From the NCBI GenBank assembly GCA_937888905.1, contig CALATA010000011.1, forward strand, positions 186,001-250,000: a DNA stretch of 64,000 bases, read 5' to 3'. Positions 34,224 to 42,472 of the stretch are shown piece by piece (the stretch's first letter is position 1; every line of letters starts with the position of its first letter). This stretch comes from Terrimonas sp937888905 (GTDB taxonomy: Bacteria; Bacteroidota; Bacteroidia; Chitinophagales; Chitinophagaceae). Under the pieces are notes generated by a model. It was not told the DNA's origin, searched no databases, and worked only from the letters and a program-made list of their open reading frames with translations. A program made the position numbers and the translations under genes.

Positions 34224-35378
34224 TCAGTGCTGATCCACTTTCGCCGCTTCCTGTTGTGTCAGCGGTACGATCTTGGAGGGTGCGGCGCTCTTAATAGCGG
34301 ACTGCGGTTCGCGGATGCTTTTTGCCACAAACAGTCTGCGCTGGCGTGGACGGCGGCCGAGGTACAACAGGCTCAACCCTGTAAAGGCTACAGCCAGCAG
34401 GAGGAACAACAGCAGCGACGGGTTCATTGAACGGCAACTGTAGGCCAACATGATAAAAAACACGTTTACACCCACACAGGTAAGCGTTACCGCTGCATGT
34501 CCCATGCCGCAACGGTCCAGCAACAGGTGATGGATGTGATTGCGGTCCGGAGAAAAAGGAGAACGGCCCTGGAATATGCGCATCGAGAAAACACGAAGCG
34601 TATCGAGCAGGGGTACTATAAGAATAGCGAACGCGATAGGTACAGAAGCCGGTACAGGAATGGGCACCGATGAATCATTGGTGACATTGATGAACTTGAT
34701 AGCAAGGATGGCATTCAGCAATCCGATCATCAGCGAACCGCAGTCGCCCATGAAAATGCGCGCGGGATGATGGTTGAAAATGAGGAATGCGATGAGACTT
34801 CCCGCCATGGAGAAAGCCAGCAACGCATAAGCCTGCTCGCGTATCATAAAGAAATAGGTACCAAACACCAGCATGGTCAGCAGCCCAAGGCTGGCAGCCA
34901 GACCGTCTACACCGTCGACCAGGTTGAAAGAATTGATGATCACGATAACGGTGAGATATGACAACGCATAGCTAAACGCTTCGGGCAGTTCATTGATACC
35001 GAAAAGACCGTACATGCTATTGAGCCGGATATCACCGAGGTGTATCAGGATCGCTGCCGCAATGATCTGCCCTACAAATTTCTTACTGGCGGAAAGAATC
35101 ACAAGATCATCTTTCAGACCCAGGAAAAAGATTACGAGAGCAGCGGCAAAAAAGTATTGAAATTCGGGATTGAATTGCCCCTGGATCGACAAGAGAGATG
35201 CAAAGAGAAAACCACCAAAAATGCCTACCCCACCCAACGAAGCCACAGGATGAGTGTGAAGCTTTCTTTCGTCAGGTACGTCATAAAGTTTTTTCAGGTC
35301 AGCTATCTGCAGCACTACCGGTATTGCCAGAAATGAGATAATAAAGGCTACGGCAGCTGTCAGCAACACATCGGGCAT
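34224..35378 (-). CDS. MraY/WecA-type undecaprenyl-phosphate sugar-1-phosphate transferase
   Basis: 384 residues with about 11 membrane helices. Motifs of the polyprenyl-phosphate N-acetylhexosamine-1-phosphate transferases are all present: LGLKDDLVILSASKKFVGQ (DDxx), NSFNLVDGVDGLAASLG, HHPARIFMGDCGSLMIG and the cytoplasmic His loop DRNHIHHLLLDRCG. It lacks the MraY-only features and fits WecA/TagO, starting lipid-linked glycans such as O-antigen or capsule on the inner membrane. The C-terminus after the last helix is basic and variable. CAAAAATA at 35400-35407 is a possible -7 box (minus strand). Confidence 0.9.
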   Translation of the reverse strand: MPDVLLTAAVAFIISFLAIPVVLQIADLKKLYDVPDERKLHTHPVASLGGVGIFGGFLFASLLSIQGQFNPEFQYFFAAALVIFFLGLKDDLVILSASKKFVGQIIAAAILIHLGDIRLNSMYGLFGINELPEAFSYALSYLTVIVIINSFNLVDGVDGLAASLGLLTMLVFGTYFFMIREQAYALLAFSMAGSLIAFLIFNHHPARIFMGDCGSLMIGLLNAILAIKFINVTNDSSVPIPVPASVPIAFAILIVPLLDTLRVFSMRIFQGRSPFSPDRNHIHHLLLDRCGMGHAAVTLTCVGVNVFFIMLAYSCRSMNPSLLLFLLLAVAFTGLSLLYLGRRPRQRRLFVAKSIREPQSAIKSAAPSKIVPLTQQEAAKVDQH

Positions 35379-35613
35379 TAAGTAAATTTTAACAGTTCAC
35401 AAAAATAAGTATTCCCCTGAAAGATCACTGGAATACCGACCTTTTTTTGTCACAGCACAATAATTTAATTCCGCTCTGCGCAAGGCTTTTCGGGTTATCG
35501 GGCTAATTTGGCTTAGGAGGATGGACGTTTGTATCGAAAAAGGTTGCACATTTGCACCACAACCAAGAGGACAGGGGCGGCAAGATACAAAAACTTTAAA
35601 ACATTCCTATTTT

Positions 35614-36447
35614 ATGGCAGAACTCAAGGCAATTGCGTCGCAGATACGCCGGGATATCGTCCGGATGGTTCATGGTGCGAGCAGCGGTCACCCGGGTGGT
35701 TCACTGGGCTGTGCCGACTTCTTTACTGCATTGTATTTCAATGTAATGAAACATAATCCGGACTTTGACATGGACGCACGCGACGAAGACGTGTTTTTCC
35801 TGTCAAACGGCCATATTTCCCCTGTTTTTTACTCTACCCTGGCCCGTTCAGGCTATTTCGATATAAAAGAACTGTCCACTTTCCGCAAGATCAATTCCCG
35901 GCTGCAGGGCCACCCTGCCACGCACGAACACCTTCCCGGTATCCGTGTAGCCAGCGGTTCGCTCGGACAAGGCATGAGTGTGGCGCTCGGCGCTGCATTG
36001 GCCAAAAAATTAAATGGTGACAACCACCTGGTATTCTCCCTCCATGGCGACGGCGAACTGGACGAAGGCCAGATCTGGGAAGCGACCATGTTTGCCGCCC
36101 ACCATAAAGTGGACAATCTGATCTCCACCATCGACTGGAACGGTCAGCAGATCGACGGTCCCACGGACAAAGTGATGAGCCTCGGTAATATCCAGGAAAA
36201 GTTCGAAGCTTTCGGTTGGGCTACACTTGAAATGAACGGTAACGATATGGATGATGTAGTAGCAACGCTGAACAAAGCCAAATCAATGACCGGCAAAGGC
36301 AAACCAATCGCCATTATGATGCATACGGCTATGGGCAAAGGCGTTGACTTCATGGAAGGCACGCACGAATGGCACGGCATCGCTCCCAACGACGAACAAC
36401 TGGCCAAAGCGCTGGATCAGTTGCCGGAGACACTTGGAGATTATTAA
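35614..36447 (+). CDS. Transketolase, N-terminal (ThDP-binding) subunit
   Basis: 277 residues from ATG 35614 (MAELKAIASQIRRDIVRMVH). An in-frame ATG at 35521 would add 31 residues unlike any transketolase. Motifs are ASSGHPGGSLGCADFFTALY, FFLSNGHISPVFYSTLA, GHPATHEHLPGIRVASGSLG and the ThDP motif LHGDGELDEGQIWEATMFAA ending in DWNGQQIDG. This is only the first half of transketolase; the catalytic C-terminal subunit normally follows in split systems, but here a terminator and repeat island follow, then a gene on the other strand. Confidence 0.92.
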   Translation: MAELKAIASQIRRDIVRMVHGASSGHPGGSLGCADFFTALYFNVMKHNPDFDMDARDEDVFFLSNGHISPVFYSTLARSGYFDIKELSTFRKINSRLQGHPATHEHLPGIRVASGSLGQGMSVALGAALAKKLNGDNHLVFSLHGDGELDEGQIWEATMFAAHHKVDNLISTIDWNGQQIDGPTDKVMSLGNIQEKFEAFGWATLEMNGNDMDDVVATLNKAKSMTGKGKPIAIMMHTAMGKGVDFMEGTHEWHGIAPNDEQLAKALDQLPETLGDY

Positions 36448-36474
36448 ATTCAAAAGTCAAAAATAAAAATTCAA

Positions 36475-36505
36475 AAAGTCCCGGTTTACAACCAGGACTT
36501 TTTTT
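36475..36505 (+). terminator. Rho-independent terminator after the transketolase N-subunit
   Basis: AAAGTCC-c-GGT pairs with ACC-a-GGACTTT (10 pairs, one mismatch), loop TTACA, followed by a seven-T run. Confidence 0.72.
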
Positions 36506-36670
36506 ATGGTTGGCAGTTGCGAAGGAACGTGAATCGTCAATCGTGAATGGTCAATGGTCAATCGTGAATAAAACAGCCGTGGCTCGTATACACGAATCAC
36601 AAAACTTATAACGGCTGTTTCACCCTATACCGTATACCCTATACCTCATGCCTTATACCTTACCCCTTCC
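36506..36670. repeat. Mosaic intergenic repeat island
   Basis: Contains GAATCGTCAATCGTGAATGG, GTCAATGGTCAATCGTGAAT, a degenerate copy of the TGGTTCGTGTA palindrome (36579-36600), and ACTTATAACGGCTGTTTCAC followed by a run of CCTATACC/CCTTATACC near-repeats up to the permease stop. Confidence 0.55.
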
Positions 36671-37894
36671 CTATTCGCTTCTCAATGAAAAATCCCTGTC
36701 CGCCGCTTTCCTCGAGGGCAGCCACGACGCTACCAGCGCGATCACAAAAACGGTAGCTCCCACCAGCAGGAAATCCGGCCAGCGTAATTCAACCGGGAAA
36801 TAATCAATCAGGAATGAGCCGCCCGTAAGCGGGATTAGATGGAATTTTATTTGCAGGACAACGATCAGCACGGCGAGCAACATGCCGGCTACTCCACCGA
36901 TGATGGCCAGCAGAAAGCCTTCGCTCAGGAAAATGCGTTGTATGAACCCGCGGTTGGCACCCAACGCGTGCAGGATGCTGATGTCTTTTTGCTTTTCCAA
37001 TACCAGCATCGTCAATGCACCGATCATGTTGAAGGCTGCTACAATCAGGATGAGACAAAGCACACCGTAGATGGCCCATCGTTCGAGGTTCATAACGGCA
37101 TAGAGACTTTGGTTCTGCTGATAGCGGTCCTGCACCTTATACGCGCTGCCCATCATTTTCTGCAACTGATCGCGGATCGTCTCACTCTGATCAGGGTCGC
37201 GCAGCGAAATCTCCACAGCCGTGTAGGCATCGGCGGGTAAGCGCAATGCCCGTTTCACGAAATCAATATTGGTAAGTGCGTATTTGTTGTCGAAATCCTG
37301 CTGGATAATGAAGGCGCCGGACGTTTGAATGGTATCACTGCTGATATCATTCATTTCGTCTATCTGCTCAGTGGTGCTTTTACGCGGCAGGTAGATGCGC
37401 AAAGGCAGCAGGTTGCGGTCGGCCTGGATGCCTAATGCCCCTTCGATACCTGCACCCAGAATAAGTTTGGGAGCAGCTTCGGAACCAAGGTTGTAAGTTC
37501 CGTTGATCAGGTGAGAAGGCACGCCGCTGATAAAACGATAGGTTTCATCCACTCCTTTAAGGTACACAACGGATTGGTAGTCGCCTTGCTGGACAATCGC
37601 CTTTTCTTCGACCACCAGGGAAACGTTGGCAACGCCGCCGGTCTTTTTCAAATCTGCAAGCTGTGCTGCAGACAGGCTGAGTGTTTTGCCGTCTTTGGGG
37701 GATATGCGCAGGTCGGTATAAAAAGAGGAATACAATGATTTCACCAATCCTTCAAAGCCATTGAACACGCTCAACACCAGGATCAATGCGGTAGTGCCGA
37801 TAACGATCGCCACAATGCTGATCCATGCAATGATATTGATGGCATTCGCTGATTTTTTGGCTTTGAAATACCGCCAGGCAAATAGGAAGTACAA
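36671..37894 (-). CDS. LolC/LolE-like ABC transporter permease (FtsX/MacB family)
   Basis: 407 residues. TM1 is near the N-terminus after the family start FAWRYFKAKKSANAINIIAW. A large periplasmic domain (about 50-265) follows, then three C-terminal helices with ALTMLVLEKQKDISILHALG, the conserved FtsX coupling segment facing the ATPase. This layout and start are those of the LolC/E group that extracts lipoproteins from the inner membrane. No LolD ATPase adjoins it. rbfA lies 30 bases upstream on the same strand, so both are probably transcribed together. Confidence 0.88.
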   Translation of the reverse strand: MYFLFAWRYFKAKKSANAINIIAWISIVAIVIGTTALILVLSVFNGFEGLVKSLYSSFYTDLRISPKDGKTLSLSAAQLADLKKTGGVANVSLVVEEKAIVQQGDYQSVVYLKGVDETYRFISGVPSHLINGTYNLGSEAAPKLILGAGIEGALGIQADRNLLPLRIYLPRKSTTEQIDEMNDISSDTIQTSGAFIIQQDFDNKYALTNIDFVKRALRLPADAYTAVEISLRDPDQSETIRDQLQKMMGSAYKVQDRYQQNQSLYAVMNLERWAIYGVLCLILIVAAFNMIGALTMLVLEKQKDISILHALGANRGFIQRIFLSEGFLLAIIGGVAGMLLAVLIVVLQIKFHLIPLTGGSFLIDYFPVELRWPDFLLVGATVFVIALVASWLPSRKAADRDFSLRSE

Positions 37895-37924
37895 GAGATG
37901 TCCGGTTATTTGGTGAGATGCTGG

Positions 37925-38293
37925 TTACTCGCCTTTATTCTTTTCTTCGTTGATTTTTTTGAACAGTTCTTCCATACGGAATACATGATCCAGGGTATCG
38001 TCGTAGAAGAATTTCAGCACGGGCATGCTCCGCAATTGATGACGCACGCGTGCCGTCAGTTCTTTTTTGATCTCATGATGCTTATCTTCTATGTGTTTGA
38101 GCGCAGCTTCTTTGTCGGCCACCTGGAAAAAGCTCACATAAAAGCGGGCTTCGAGCAGGTCCGGTGTTACTTTAACAGATGAAATGGAAACCATTCCTCC
38201 ACCGATCATGTTGAGTCCCAGCCGTTGAAAAATGGTATTCATTTCTTCGTTGAGCAGGCCGGCGATCTGTTTCTGTCTTTTTCCTTCTTCCAT
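37925..38293 (-). CDS. rbfA: Ribosome-binding factor A
   Basis: 122 residues, a KH-fold 30S maturation factor. Family text includes RQKQIAGLLNEEMNTIFQRL, VSISSVKVTPDLLEARFYVS, LTARVRHQLRSMPVLKFFYD and DDTLDHVFRMEELFKKI. It binds the 5' end of 16S rRNA during late 30S assembly and in cold shock. It is first in a short unit with the LolC-like gene and divergent from the MsbA-like exporter (123-base gap). Confidence 0.94.
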   Translation of the reverse strand: MEEGKRQKQIAGLLNEEMNTIFQRLGLNMIGGGMVSISSVKVTPDLLEARFYVSFFQVADKEAALKHIEDKHHEIKKELTARVRHQLRSMPVLKFFYDDTLDHVFRMEELFKKINEEKNKGE

Positions 38294-38359
38294 AATTCAT
38301 TGATTTTTCCCTTACCGGACCGGTGAATTTTACAGACGGCAGGCCGCTGTTCCGGGCGG

Positions 38360-38391
38360 TTTGGGCTACGGCGGTAAAATTACTTACTTTG
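38360..38391 (+). promoter_or_regulatory. Near-consensus promoter of the MsbA-like exporter
   Basis: TTTG (38360-38363), 20 bases, then TTACTTTG (38384-38391), one mismatch to TAnnTTTG. It ends 25 bases before the ATG. Confidence 0.42.
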
Positions 38392-38416
38392 TGCCGTTTA
38401 AGCTATTAATACTGTA

Positions 38417-40219
38417 ATGAAGAAATATTCGAGGATTTTTAACTATCTCGGGCAATTCAAGGGCAAAGTGGTCCTCTACTTTGTCTTTATTGTGCTGTCG
38501 ATAGTCTTTTCCATTGTGTCATTGGGCATGCTGGCCCCTTTCTTTCAACTTATTTTTAAGGGCAATATGGGTGAGCTGGGCGAGAACCCGGTTACCACTT
38601 ATATCAGCAGGTTCCTGATTGAACCCGGGCAGCCTTTCAATCCTTTGCACGGGCTGGCGGTCATCTGTGTGATCATTATTGTGTCCATTTTTTTGAAAAA
38701 TCTTTTCCTCTATCTTTCGTTTTATGTGCTCAATCCGCTCAAGAACCGTATCGTTAACAACCTGCGGTCGGAGCTTTACGAAAAGATCCTGCATTTACCG
38801 ATCGGTTATTTCACCGAACAGCGCAAGGGAGATCTGATCAGCCGCATTACGAACGATGTGTCCGAGGTGGAGTCTTCACTGGTTGGAGCATTGGAAGGAT
38901 GGATCCGCGATCCCCTCACCATCGTCGTCAACTTTGGCGTACTGTTTTATATCAGCCCCAAACTGACCTTCGCCATACTGATTTGTATCCCTGTTATCGG
39001 TTTTGTGCTGGGTCGCATATCACGCGCGCTGAAGCGTCACTCCAACGAAGCTGCCGAAAAGCATGGTGAATCCCTGTCGGTGATCGATGAAACCCTCAAC
39101 GGTCTGCGGGTAATCAAAGCTTTCAACGTAGAATCATTATTGAAGGGCCGGTTCGGACGCATCAATGATGAATTGCTGGATGCCAAAAACCGTATCAGCC
39201 GCCGCCGCGATATGGCTTCTCCCATGTCTGAATTGCTGGGGGTAATGGTCTTTGTTGGCATACTTTGGTTTGGCGGGCAATTGGTGCTGGAACAAAAGCT
39301 GGATGGGCTTGATGCTTCTCTTTTCCTTACCTACCTCGCTCTTTTCTACAACATCATCAACCCGGTAAAAACATTGTCCACTTCTTTCAGCAATATGCAG
39401 AAAGGGTCGGCTGCGATCAAACGGATTGAAGAAGTATTGACTACGCCTCAAACCGTAGACGATAACCCGAACGGGAAAAAACTGGAATCGTTCAACAGCA
39501 GCATCGAGTTCCGCAATGTGCGTTTTGCTTATGACGATGCAGTGATCCTGGACAATATTAATCTCGTTGTTGAAAAAGGAAAAACGGTCGCGCTTGTAGG
39601 CTCTTCAGGCGCAGGTAAATCCACGCTCGCCGATCTTGTGCCACGTTTCCATGACGTGACATCCGGTGAGGTATTGATCGATGGCGTCAACATCCGCGAT
39701 TATTCGCTGCACAGTGTACGCAGCCAGATGAGTATTGTAACGCAGGAGCCCATCCTGTTCAACGATACCATTGCCAACAACATTGCATTGGGTGCCACCA
39801 ATGCCAGTGATGAAGAAATACGCAAGGCTGCCGAAGTAGCGAATGCGCATAATTTTATCACACAAAAGGAACTTGGCTATCAAAGCAACATAGGAGACCG
39901 TGGCAGCAAACTCAGCGGTGGCGAACGTCAGCGCCTGACTATTGCCCGCGCCGTATTGAAAAATCCGCCGATCCTGATTCTCGATGAAGCCACGTCCTCT
40001 CTCGATACCGAAAGCGAACGGCTGGTGCAGGATGCCATCAACAACATGATGCAGAACCGCACCAGTATCGTGATCGCTCACCGTCTCAGCACGATCCGTC
40101 ATGCCGACGAGATCATCGTATTACAAAAAGGAAAAATTGTTGAGCGCGGCACCCACGCTGAACTGATTACGCAAAACGGCTTTTATAAGCGGTTGGTGGA
40201 TATGCAGGAAGTGAAGTGA
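38417..40219 (+). CDS. MsbA-like ABC exporter (fused permease/ATPase)
   Basis: 600 residues. Six membrane helices (about 20-310) form a type IV exporter domain, with coupling-helix text GYFTEQRKGDLISRITNDVS. The nucleotide-binding domain (about 350-595) has Walker A ALVGSSGAGKSTLADLVPRF, signature KLSGGERQRLTIARA, Walker B ILILDEATSSLD and switch His in IVIAHRLSTIRH. It is a homodimeric exporter at the inner membrane; lipid A/core flipping is the best-known role of the nearest group, but drug or other lipid export is possible. It stands alone. Confidence 0.92.
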   Translation: MKKYSRIFNYLGQFKGKVVLYFVFIVLSIVFSIVSLGMLAPFFQLIFKGNMGELGENPVTTYISRFLIEPGQPFNPLHGLAVICVIIIVSIFLKNLFLYLSFYVLNPLKNRIVNNLRSELYEKILHLPIGYFTEQRKGDLISRITNDVSEVESSLVGALEGWIRDPLTIVVNFGVLFYISPKLTFAILICIPVIGFVLGRISRALKRHSNEAAEKHGESLSVIDETLNGLRVIKAFNVESLLKGRFGRINDELLDAKNRISRRRDMASPMSELLGVMVFVGILWFGGQLVLEQKLDGLDASLFLTYLALFYNIINPVKTLSTSFSNMQKGSAAIKRIEEVLTTPQTVDDNPNGKKLESFNSSIEFRNVRFAYDDAVILDNINLVVEKGKTVALVGSSGAGKSTLADLVPRFHDVTSGEVLIDGVNIRDYSLHSVRSQMSIVTQEPILFNDTIANNIALGATNASDEEIRKAAEVANAHNFITQKELGYQSNIGDRGSKLSGGERQRLTIARAVLKNPPILILDEATSSLDTESERLVQDAINNMMQNRTSIVIAHRLSTIRHADEIIVLQKGKIVERGTHAELITQNGFYKRLVDMQEVK

Positions 40220-40343
40220 GAACAATGTGCAAATGTGCCCGCCTGCGGCAGGTCCGTGTGAAAATGTGGAAATGTCAAAGCAAGGAAACTGCTTTCAAAT
40301 TTTCACATTCCGTCGAAGACGGACACATCTACACATTTTCACA
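40220..40343. repeat. Repeat island of AAATGTG words with small palindromes
   Basis: AATGTGCAAATGTG, GTGTGAAAATGTGGAAATGTC and their complements (ATTTTCACATT, CATCTACACATTTTCACATT) flank the short palindromes CCTGCGGCAGG and CCGTCGAAGACGG. Related words occur at about 8855-8905 and 48880-48930. Confidence 0.5.
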
Positions 40344-41486
40344 TTATTTCTTCAGCTCCTCTCTCGAAATCACGAGTTTCTGAATTTCGCTGGTACCTTC
40401 TCCGATGGTGCAGAGTTTGGCATCGCGGTAAAATTTTTCAACGGGAAAATCTTTGGTATAGCCATAACCGCCGAATACCTGCACGGCATCGTTGGCTACT
40501 CTCACGGCTACTTCGCTTGCGTAGTATTTGGCCATGGCGGCTTCGCGGGTCATGGGTAAATGGCGGTTCTTGAGATCGCAGGCCTGCAGGATAAGGAGAT
40601 TGGCCGCTTCTATTTCGGTAGCCATATCGGCCAATTTGAAGGAAATTCCCTGGAAGCTTGCGATGGGTTTATCGAACTGATGGCGCTCCTGTGCGTACTG
40701 TCGCGCCGCGTCGTAAGCACCCCGGGCAATGCCCAGTGACAAGGCGGCAATCGAAATGCGGCCGCCGTCGAGCACTTTCATGGCCTGGTAAAAACCTTCC
40801 CCTACTTCTCCGAGGCGCTGGCTGTCGGAAATACGGCACTGATCGAAAACCATTTCAGCCGTTTCGCTGGCGCGCATACCGAGTTTATTTTCTTTTTTAC
40901 CGGCGTTGAAACCGGGTGTTCCCCTTTCCACGATAAAGGCGGTGGCGTTGTTGCGTGTGCGGGGTTCGCCGGTGCGGCAGACGACTACGGCCACGTCGCC
41001 GGACTTGCCGTGTGTGATCCAGTTTTTGGTGCCGTTGATAATCCATCCTTCGCCATCGCGGACGGCTGTGCAGCGCATATTGCCGGCATCACTGCCGGTG
41101 TTGGCTTCTGTCAAACCCCAGGCACCGATCCATTCGGCGGTGGCAAGTTTGGGCAGGTAAGTCTGTTTTTGTTCTTCGTTGCCGAATTGCAGGATATGTC
41201 CGGTACAGAGTGAATTGTGTGCAGCGAGACTGAGTCCTACAGAGCCGCAGACGCGGGCTACTTCTTCGATAACGGTTTTGTATTCGAAATAAGAAAGACC
41301 GGCACCGCCGTATTGTTCAGGTACGAGTACGCCCATCAATCCCAACTTGCCCATTTCTTTAAATGTTTCAACGGGAAATTCCTGGGACTCATCCCACTCC
41401 ATAATGTATGGGCGGATGTGTTGACGGGCGAAGTCGCGGGCGGTTTGTGCTACCTGTTCGGTGAGTTCGTTCTGTAGGAAGTTCAT
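40344..41486 (-). CDS. Acyl-CoA dehydrogenase
   Basis: 380 residues, the normal size of short/medium-chain FAD-dependent acyl-CoA dehydrogenases. There is an N-terminal helical domain (VAQTARDFARQHIRPYIMEW), the FAD/acyl region WGLTEANTGSDAGNMRC and WIINGTKNWITHG, a middle beta domain, and a C-terminal four-helix domain ending in QVFGGYGYTKDFPVEKFYRD and IGEGTSEIQKLVISRE, where the Glu is the catalytic base. It oxidises acyl-CoA in fatty-acid or branched-chain amino-acid breakdown, passing electrons to ETF. It has a long leader with a hairpin. Confidence 0.94.
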   Translation of the reverse strand: MNFLQNELTEQVAQTARDFARQHIRPYIMEWDESQEFPVETFKEMGKLGLMGVLVPEQYGGAGLSYFEYKTVIEEVARVCGSVGLSLAAHNSLCTGHILQFGNEEQKQTYLPKLATAEWIGAWGLTEANTGSDAGNMRCTAVRDGEGWIINGTKNWITHGKSGDVAVVVCRTGEPRTRNNATAFIVERGTPGFNAGKKENKLGMRASETAEMVFDQCRISDSQRLGEVGEGFYQAMKVLDGGRISIAALSLGIARGAYDAARQYAQERHQFDKPIASFQGISFKLADMATEIEAANLLILQACDLKNRHLPMTREAAMAKYYASEVAVRVANDAVQVFGGYGYTKDFPVEKFYRDAKLCTIGEGTSEIQKLVISREELKK

Positions 41487-41502
41487 AAGTAAATTAAAAA
41501 AT

Positions 41503-41536
41503 TAAACCTATAAGGCCTTTTGAGCCTTATAGGTTT
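41503..41536 (-). promoter_or_regulatory. Leader hairpin upstream of acyl-CoA dehydrogenase (attenuator-like)
   Basis: Perfect 13-bp stem AAACCTATAAGGC / GCCTTATAGGTTT with a 7-base loop. Read on the minus strand it is followed by TTTAATTTTTTAATTT just before the ATG at 41486. No minus-strand gene ends here, so it is not an ordinary upstream-gene terminator. It could equally be a plus-strand terminator (five T), but no plus-strand gene precedes it. Confidence 0.5.
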
Positions 41537-41571
41537 TTACGGCAAGCAAACGGCATCGTTAAAGGTCTGTA

Positions 41572-41603
41572 CAAAAATAAAGGTTATTGATCGAAACTAA
41601 CAA
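41572..41603 (-). promoter_or_regulatory. Possible promoter of acyl-CoA dehydrogenase
   Basis: Read on the minus strand: TTG (41603-41601), 21 bases, TATTTTTG (41579-41572). This would place the 13-bp hairpin in an 80-base leader. Confidence 0.35.
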
Positions 41604-41750
41604 GTGTTAGGTTTGAAAAAAGTATAAAATTTTCAGGCCAATGAATGCCTAATAAATAAAACTAAATTACCCGTTTATTCTCCGACTGCGGCTGTATGGT
41701 ATAATTATTTTTGATCCAACTATTTCCTTATTGATAAAAAACAACCTGTT

Positions 41751-41999
41751 ATGAGCACGCTTGCAGATAAAAAACAGTTCTCATTCCGGAAAGGGTTTCT
41801 GTCATTCTTTTTTGGAAGCGACCGGGTCGCAGCATTCCGGCGAAAACTCTACCAACGGACAAATGAAGAAGCCCTTACTGGTGATTGGCAGGCAATAGGC
41901 AAAGACATGTGGTCTGCGTTTTGGAACCTGGAGGCACAAATAAAACATCGCGATAATGTCAACAATCCGTCTGCGTCAAAACAGATAAAAAACGAATAA
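41751..41999 (+). CDS. Small uncharacterised protein upstream of a DUF2335 gene
   Basis: 82 residues: MSTLADKKQFSFRKGF...FGSDRVAAFRRKLYQRTNEE...DWQAIGKDMWSAFWNLE. No family is recognised. It is hydrophilic apart from LSFFFG, with no signal peptide. Its TAA overlaps the ATG of the DUF2335 gene (TAATG), so the two are translationally coupled. Similar small proteins with a GDWQAIGxD-like stretch often accompany DUF2335 genes, but I cannot confirm that here. TATTTTTG at 41706-41713 is a possible -7 box. Confidence 0.6.
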   Translation: MSTLADKKQFSFRKGFLSFFFGSDRVAAFRRKLYQRTNEEALTGDWQAIGKDMWSAFWNLEAQIKHRDNVNNPSASKQIKNE

Positions 42000-42405
42000 T
42001 GCCACTATCAACTGAAATATCAGAGTTTTCCCAACATTCGGATCAGGCTGTCACAAGACGTACCAGTTTATATATGGGAACCATTCCTCCGCCAGAAATG
42101 GTTAGACAATTTGCCGAAATAGATCCAACTTTTCCTGAGCGGCTGTTCAGAATGGCCGAAATAGAAAATATACATCGCCAGAAAATGGAGATTAAAAGCC
42201 TCAACGCCGCTATCAGATTAGATTACCTGAGCAATTGTTAGGCGCGTTTTGTGTAATTATCATTTCAGCGCTGTCGTATCTTTTCATGAAAAATGGTAAC
42301 AGTCGTGACGGGAAGACGATTGCCATTTTTATTATATGCACACTGACAGCAATCTTTGTTTTGAAAAGAATAAAATTTCGGTCGGATCATCTGCCGGAGA
42401 AATAA
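41999..42405 (+). pseudogene. DUF2335 membrane protein, frameshifted
   Basis: The first frame (41999-42241, 80 residues) has the DUF2335 signature GTIPPPEMVRQFAEIDP...PERLFRMAEIENIHRQKMEI and then stops at SNC. In the next frame, directly after CTGAGC, the reading continues as QLLGAFCVIIISALSYLF and TIAIFIICTLTAIFVLKRI to a TAA at 42405. Those are the two membrane helices every DUF2335 protein carries. One missing or extra base near 42225 explains the break. This is a recent pseudogene, a programmed frameshift (no slippery heptamer is obvious) or a sequencing error. Confidence 0.62.
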
Positions 42406-42472
42406 CAGATCGTTTAATGGAAGAGGCAGTTTCTAAAATCAACAAAGTTCTTACTTATAACGGCTGTTTCCC

